36,990 bases of DNA from an uncultured Planctomycetaceae bacterium (GTDB lineage Bacteria > Planctomycetota > Planctomycetia > Planctomycetales > Planctomycetaceae), in NCBI GenBank assembly GCA_903871805.1, contig CAIQIE010000010.1:1-36990 (forward strand), given 5' to 3'. Shown here piece after piece: positions 33,480-36,990 of this stretch (its first letter is position 1; each line of letters starts with the position of its first letter). The notes beneath the pieces were generated by a model, which saw nothing but the letters and a program-made list of their open reading frames with translations, was not told the origin of the DNA and searched no databases. A program made the translations under genes and the position numbers.

Positions 33480-33839
33480 GGACCATGCTTTCCGACAGAA
33501 TTCTTAAGGGACACACCGCTGCCAACACTGACTGCGGTGTGTCCGACGCTTCTTCTGCAGTTTATGCCGGTTCCGAAATTGACCTCAAGACCGGTTCCTG
33601 TCGCCGGACAACGAATGCCTTGTGACAGCAACGATTCCGCGGGAAATTGCCGCAGCAACCCCTCGCTGGCTCAGGCGGCCTGAACCGCTCGCCGACGCAT
33701 TTCGCCTGATGGAACCCAACCCAACGGCAATTCCGCACACAGCGGAACCAACTTGATTAAACAGTGGCGATAGTGGTGAGTCTGGGTTGAGTGGCGAAAA
33801 CAGGGCGAGGCGTGGCCCGGCCCTGGTTAAGCACCACAA
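33480..33839. other. Intergenic region between the CehA-like and FemAB-like genes
   Basis: 360 bases, both neighbours on the minus strand. Apart from the inverted repeat at 33509-33544 nothing stands out. Two overlapping open frames on the minus strand lack family resemblance. No T-tract terminator follows the CehA-like stop at 33840. Confidence 0.4.
33509..33544 (-). promoter_or_regulatory. Perfect 11-base inverted repeat upstream of the FemAB-like gene
   Basis: Positions 33509-33519 (ggacacaccgc) are the exact reverse complement of 33534-33544 (gcggtgtgtcc), with 14 bases between. It starts 30 bases upstream of the ATG at 33479, where an operator dyad or a leader hairpin is expected. Without a T tract on the minus strand it is unlikely to be a terminator of the upstream gene. 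Confidence 0.5.
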
Positions 33840-36245
33840 CTACTTCGCCGAAATTTCCTGAAGCACACTCCGGTAGACTGACCGCGCAAAGTCATAAGCC
33901 GCCGCCGCTTCCTCGCGTTCCCCGGGACGAATGTTATTTTTTTTGGCGTCCCAGCAGACATCCACCGCCTTCAGACACCACTCCGCACTGCGACGATTGG
34001 CCCGGATTGGGTTGTTGTTGACATGGACGAAAACCGGGTTCGTATGCACCGATGGCAGAATACGCACCGCAACCCAGGAAGACTGCGTCAACTCAATCGG
34101 AATCTGAAACGACTCGATATGTCCGTCAGCCACCAGCTCTTTCTTTGCGGCCACTTCGCCATTCACAATGATCTCAACGGGTACGCTGCGAGTTTCCCCG
34201 ATGCGACACCGTTCCAGATGCCAGTAAGGCTTGTCGTCCAGACGACGCTGTCGAATGGATTCTGTGAATTCCGTGGGCTTTTCTTCCAGTAATGCTGCTG
34301 CATCAAATGTCACGTTGACAGTTTGCGATGTCGGAATATCAAGTCGGCTAACGCCGGTCTCACTGCGTTCGCCAACACCCCGGCCGTTGACCTGAAAGTC
34401 CAGGATATGACTCAGGCCATCTCCACAGTAGCTGCGGCCATCCCGCAGTCCCTCAACCCACGCGTCGTATGTCAGTTCTTTCATATCCTTCAATCCGACA
34501 TAGATCCGGCCAAGGCCGACTCGATCCCCGTAAATGCAGGGGAAGTCAGTCTCACCGCTGATGCGTGTTGTCATGCCGCAGTTCAGGGTGTGATACCAGA
34601 CGTTCAGTTCCCAGATGGCAGGCGTGTCGACGGCAGAAATAAAATCACACACGTCATGCGTTGCTGTGACGACGAATTCATTGGCACCAATTCCATCGAA
34701 TCGGGGCATAGCGTAGTCTGGAAGAACGGATGCTGCTCGGCCCTGCCATCCTTGAGGTGCTCCTCCCCAGGGTTGTCCATGGAATTCACGCTGGCCGTCT
34801 GGCATCACATCCGGTAATGCCAACCCCCAGCCACTGTGGCTGTATCCCACAACGCCTCCCTGCTCACGCCCCCATCGCAGCACAGGCAGAGTCCAGCTGG
34901 GCCACTGTTCCAGTCGAGTTGTGCCAGGGTAGTCATCTTCCGTCAGCTTCAGAAGACACAGATGTCCGGCATGAGACGAGGGAAAACCACTGACCTCAAT
35001 GTCATAACGCATCAATGAGCCATTCCTTGAAAGCTGAGAAACACCGCCTTCAAAGAACTGCTTTTGCGTGTACCAGCAGGGCCCCCAGCTCAGCACACAT
35101 CCGACGTTCAGGTCTTCACCCAGAATATGCCGCATCATGTCCTCCGGACCAACTCCTTCCGTTGGGCTGTCGTAATGCGCACATCCGGCCGCATGGACAT
35201 GATGGTCACCCGAGTACCAGCCGTGCTTCGCAATATGAATCCAGCGCTTGAGCCGGAAGGACACACTGTGCTCGGCAACATCCGGGACCGTGACCGGGAT
35301 CGACTGGGGCAAATACTCGGGCCCCCGATTGACGAGAAAGGTGTAGTCTCCGGGAGGCAACATCACAAACTCGCCGTCTGCCCGATAGACCTGCTCGTGA
35401 AAAAAGAAATCCGGAGCCAGACGACGCGATGGCAGGGGATAAATACGGCCCTGTGTGTCCCTGATGATAAAATTGGCTGTCGTCGGCAGTTCGTCCACAT
35501 CCTGAATCTTCAGACTCACCTTCACCGCGGATCGACAATTGAACAAAACGGGAATCCCGCTGCGAAAGCCGAGGTCCTGCGTTCCCGCTCCGATGTGAAA
35601 AGACAGGACCGCTTCTCGCTGACCCGCATCCCGGCTGTACAGCAGAACCACCTGGTACTCCACCAGCAGGCCTGACAGCGTGGGTTTTAAGGGCTCGCGA
35701 CGCAGGACCGAGATGTCCAGAAAGCGGTCTCCAATGGATTCCGGATTGACCAGCTTTTCTTTCGTCCGCGGCTCCTCTCTGGATCCCTTTCCCTGCTGAT
35801 ACACGGGAAGTGCGTTCGGACTTTCCAGCTGCAGCGGAGGATTGATTCCGGCCTCATTGTGTACCTTGACCAGAAATGCACGCCACCCCTGCTGCATGAG
35901 TTCCTTCTTGACGGCACCCTCCTGAACTTTGACTCGACTTTCTGGATTGATGTTAATGAATGCCAGACAGTGCGGGTCCAGAATCTGCTGGATCGCCACA
36001 ACGGCTTTCCTGTCGTCCTCCAGCCGCGTGGCCTGTTCATACTGCTCAAGAACCTGCGGTGGAAGCGGTGATCCCGCGTAACTGAGGGCCTCAATCAAAC
36101 GTCGCGTTGCCGCGACAAACGGCTGACGCTCGACCTCAGCAATGACAGGCACCTCCTGCGCCTGACCATGTCCCGCCAGCAGGGCCATGAGCATGAACAG
36201 AACACGACCATACGGATTCCATGTGGCTTCAAAAATTCTACGCAT
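33840..36245 (-). CDS. CehA/McbA-family secreted metallohydrolase-like protein
   Basis: An 801-residue exported protein. ATG 36245 is chosen because it gives a signal peptide (YGRVLFMLMALLAGHGQAQ, cleavage near residue 30); an ATG at 36287 in the same frame adds an unlikely extension. Residues 30-330 include a helical N-terminal part and beta-rich Ig/regulatory-like segments (GEFVMLPPGDYTFLVNRGPE). From about residue 340 the PHP-type domain begins with HGWYSGDHHVHAAG, the DxHxH metal-binding motif of the CehA/McbA group (carbaryl hydrolase and relatives). Later parts include VVGYSHSGWG, ANEFVVTATHD and SGETDFPCIYGDRVG, placed like the remaining metal ligands. Planctomycetes carry many such proteins and their natural substrates are largely unknown, so hydrolysis of an ester or amide is inference. 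Confidence 0.88.
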   Translation of the reverse strand: MRRIFEATWNPYGRVLFMLMALLAGHGQAQEVPVIAEVERQPFVAATRRLIEALSYAGSPLPPQVLEQYEQATRLEDDRKAVVAIQQILDPHCLAFININPESRVKVQEGAVKKELMQQGWRAFLVKVHNEAGINPPLQLESPNALPVYQQGKGSREEPRTKEKLVNPESIGDRFLDISVLRREPLKPTLSGLLVEYQVVLLYSRDAGQREAVLSFHIGAGTQDLGFRSGIPVLFNCRSAVKVSLKIQDVDELPTTANFIIRDTQGRIYPLPSRRLAPDFFFHEQVYRADGEFVMLPPGDYTFLVNRGPEYLPQSIPVTVPDVAEHSVSFRLKRWIHIAKHGWYSGDHHVHAAGCAHYDSPTEGVGPEDMMRHILGEDLNVGCVLSWGPCWYTQKQFFEGGVSQLSRNGSLMRYDIEVSGFPSSHAGHLCLLKLTEDDYPGTTRLEQWPSWTLPVLRWGREQGGVVGYSHSGWGLALPDVMPDGQREFHGQPWGGAPQGWQGRAASVLPDYAMPRFDGIGANEFVVTATHDVCDFISAVDTPAIWELNVWYHTLNCGMTTRISGETDFPCIYGDRVGLGRIYVGLKDMKELTYDAWVEGLRDGRSYCGDGLSHILDFQVNGRGVGERSETGVSRLDIPTSQTVNVTFDAAALLEEKPTEFTESIRQRRLDDKPYWHLERCRIGETRSVPVEIIVNGEVAAKKELVADGHIESFQIPIELTQSSWVAVRILPSVHTNPVFVHVNNNPIRANRRSAEWCLKAVDVCWDAKKNNIRPGEREEAAAAYDFARSVYRSVLQEISAK

Positions 36246-36605
36246 GTATCTGTACTCCCGACAAGCCCCGCCTCTGGCAACACTCAACTCCGACAGCAGG
36301 AATTATTGTTGCGGGAAATGAGGACAACGTCGAGCGAGTCCGATGGGGGGCGGCCACGGACGCGATGCCGACAAAAAGAATCGGGGGGCCAAAAGCACGA
36401 GGCACCAGTCAGCTCGTGTTGTCAATACTAACCCGCAGCGCCAGCAAGGACATGGGTTCTGTGAAGCACCTCGCTGGCGTTTTTTTAAGCGGCGTTCTTT
36501 CTTTGCGGGGGACGTGACAGACGCCTATAATCTGAGTTGGTCACATGTCGAGCCCTCAGCGTAAACGCTGGGTGTTTTTGTTGATCACGCAGCAGGGAAA
36601 ACAGG
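36246..36605. other. Intergenic region with a terminator-like element, no supported gene
   Basis: 360 bases upstream of the CehA-like gene. Plus-strand frames here have no family resemblance. The promoter of the CehA-like gene should lie close to 36246-36330 but no clear -35/-10 pair is seen. The stretch ends in the terminator-like hairpin at 36439-36486 and then a plain 120 bases before the tandem repeat. Confidence 0.4.
36439..36486 (+). terminator. Terminator-like hairpin with T tract, no upstream gene
   Basis: Positions 36439-36445 (cgccagc) pair with 36473-36479 (gctggcg). After one mismatch the stem continues with agg/cct, and the loop is about 19 bases. Seven T follow (36480-36486). 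It has the form of an intrinsic terminator on the plus strand, yet the nearest plus-strand gene ends at 32181. It may end a small RNA begun between 36246 and 36438, or belong to a dispersed repeat: the aacccgcagcgccagc wording is reminiscent of a common planctomycete intergenic motif (from memory). Confidence 0.6.
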
Positions 36606-36778
36606 GTCAGGTCTTGTTTCTTCACCGGGCAGGACAGACCGGCGCGCCAAGCCGACGGAAAATCGCGGCTGGAAAACGCAAACTCTACGTGTTTGACCCT
36701 TTGCGTTTTTGCGTGACCAACACATCCTCACGCAAAGGCGCAAAGACGCAAAGAAAACGAGGAAGCAGGCAAGACAAT
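36606..36778. repeat. Tandem repeat copy A with internal inverted repeat
   Basis: First copy of a unit of about 175-185 bases, starting gtcaggtcttgtttcttc and ending in cgcaaagacgcaaag plus a short tail. Its inverted repeat has a shortened left arm (36699-36716, 18 bases) facing the full right arm (36728-36753), with the loop ccaacacatcc between. Relative to copy B it lacks eight bases in the left arm and a short block after cggcgcg. Confidence 0.85.
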
Positions 36779-36965
36779 GTCAGGTCTTGTTTCTTCACCG
36801 GGCAGGACAGACCGGCGCGCGTTTCAGCCCGCCAAGCCGGTGGAAAATCGCCGCTGTAAAACACAACCTCTACGTGTTTGACCCTTTGTGTCTTTGCGTC
36901 TTTGCGTGACCAACACATCCTCACGCAAAGGCGCAAAGACGCAAAGAAAACGAGGATGCAGGGTT
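36779..36965. repeat. Tandem repeat copy B with 26-base inverted repeat
   Basis: Second copy, directly adjoining copy A. Here the inverted repeat is complete: 36884-36909 pairs with 36921-36946 over 26 bases, with only two G-U-type mismatches, around an 11-base loop. The arms are built from ctttgcg/cgcaaag heptamers, a motif seen in many bacterial genomes. After it, gtcaggtc at 36972 may begin a third, diverging copy at the window edge. Confidence 0.85.
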
Positions 36966-36990
36966 AGGGGTGTCAGGTCGCATTTGGTCA

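Noticed and set aside
33585-33839. An 84-residue minus-strand frame between the CehA-like and FemAB-like genes
   Set aside because: It has a low-complexity composition and no family resemblance, and it overlaps another frame of equal quality; probably chance.
36606-36965. CRISPR array
   Set aside because: Only two long, imperfect, directly adjoining units are present, with no unique spacers of regular length and no cas genes nearby.

Overview
The window looks like chromosomal DNA of a planctomycete (Planctomycetota), probably from the Planctomycetaceae/Gimesia-Fuerstiella side. The grounds are the gene content: a DUF1571 protein, a decayed DUF1559-type prepilin-like fragment, a CehA/McbA-type secreted metallohydrolase, multidomain Ser/Thr kinase and FHA-GAF-SpoIIE signalling proteins, PQQ-like propeller proteins, stand-alone ExbB/ExbD, weak or absent Shine-Dalgarno sites, and many small hairpin repeats. 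Genus-level placement is not possible by eye.

Region 1 (1-13140, mostly minus strand). After a hairpin-rich repeat patch (1-357) and an RluA-type pseudouridine synthase gene, seven genes run in one direction from about 12876 down to 1380. They encode a single-pass TonB-like membrane protein, ExbB, ExbD, a Ser/Thr kinase fused to a second ExbD domain, a membrane-anchored TPR/PQQ-propeller protein, a TPR-SBP_bac_5 secreted protein and another secreted protein. The last two overlap by ATGA. This is the most unusual part of the window: it looks like a proton-motive-force-driven envelope machine with a kinase built into the stator. A leader with several stem-loops, two of them mutually exclusive, lies upstream (12902-13146).

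Region 2 (13711-19620, plus strand). A lipid-glycosylation cassette (GT2 polyprenyl-phosphate glycosyltransferase, stand-alone LAB_N membrane protein, ArnT-like GT-C transferase) is followed by cysS and a DUF1295 membrane protein.

Region 3 (19743-26071). A glycine-rich RRM RNA-binding protein with a clear intrinsic terminator is followed by a Trk/Ktr-type potassium channel and its RCK regulator on the minus strand. A divergent glucuronate-isomerase-family protein and an FHA-GAF-SpoIIE phosphatase are on the plus strand.

Region 4 (26151-36990). This holds a membrane-anchored prenyltransferase/squalene-oxidase-repeat protein, an OleC-like AMP-forming ligase without its usual partners, a gene-poor stretch with a decayed prepilin-like fragment, a DUF1571 protein, a FemAB/GNAT-like protein and a large CehA/McbA-family protein. 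The window ends in a terminator-like hairpin and a tandem repeat carrying long inverted repeats.

All functions are inferred from motifs read by eye; no database search was possible.
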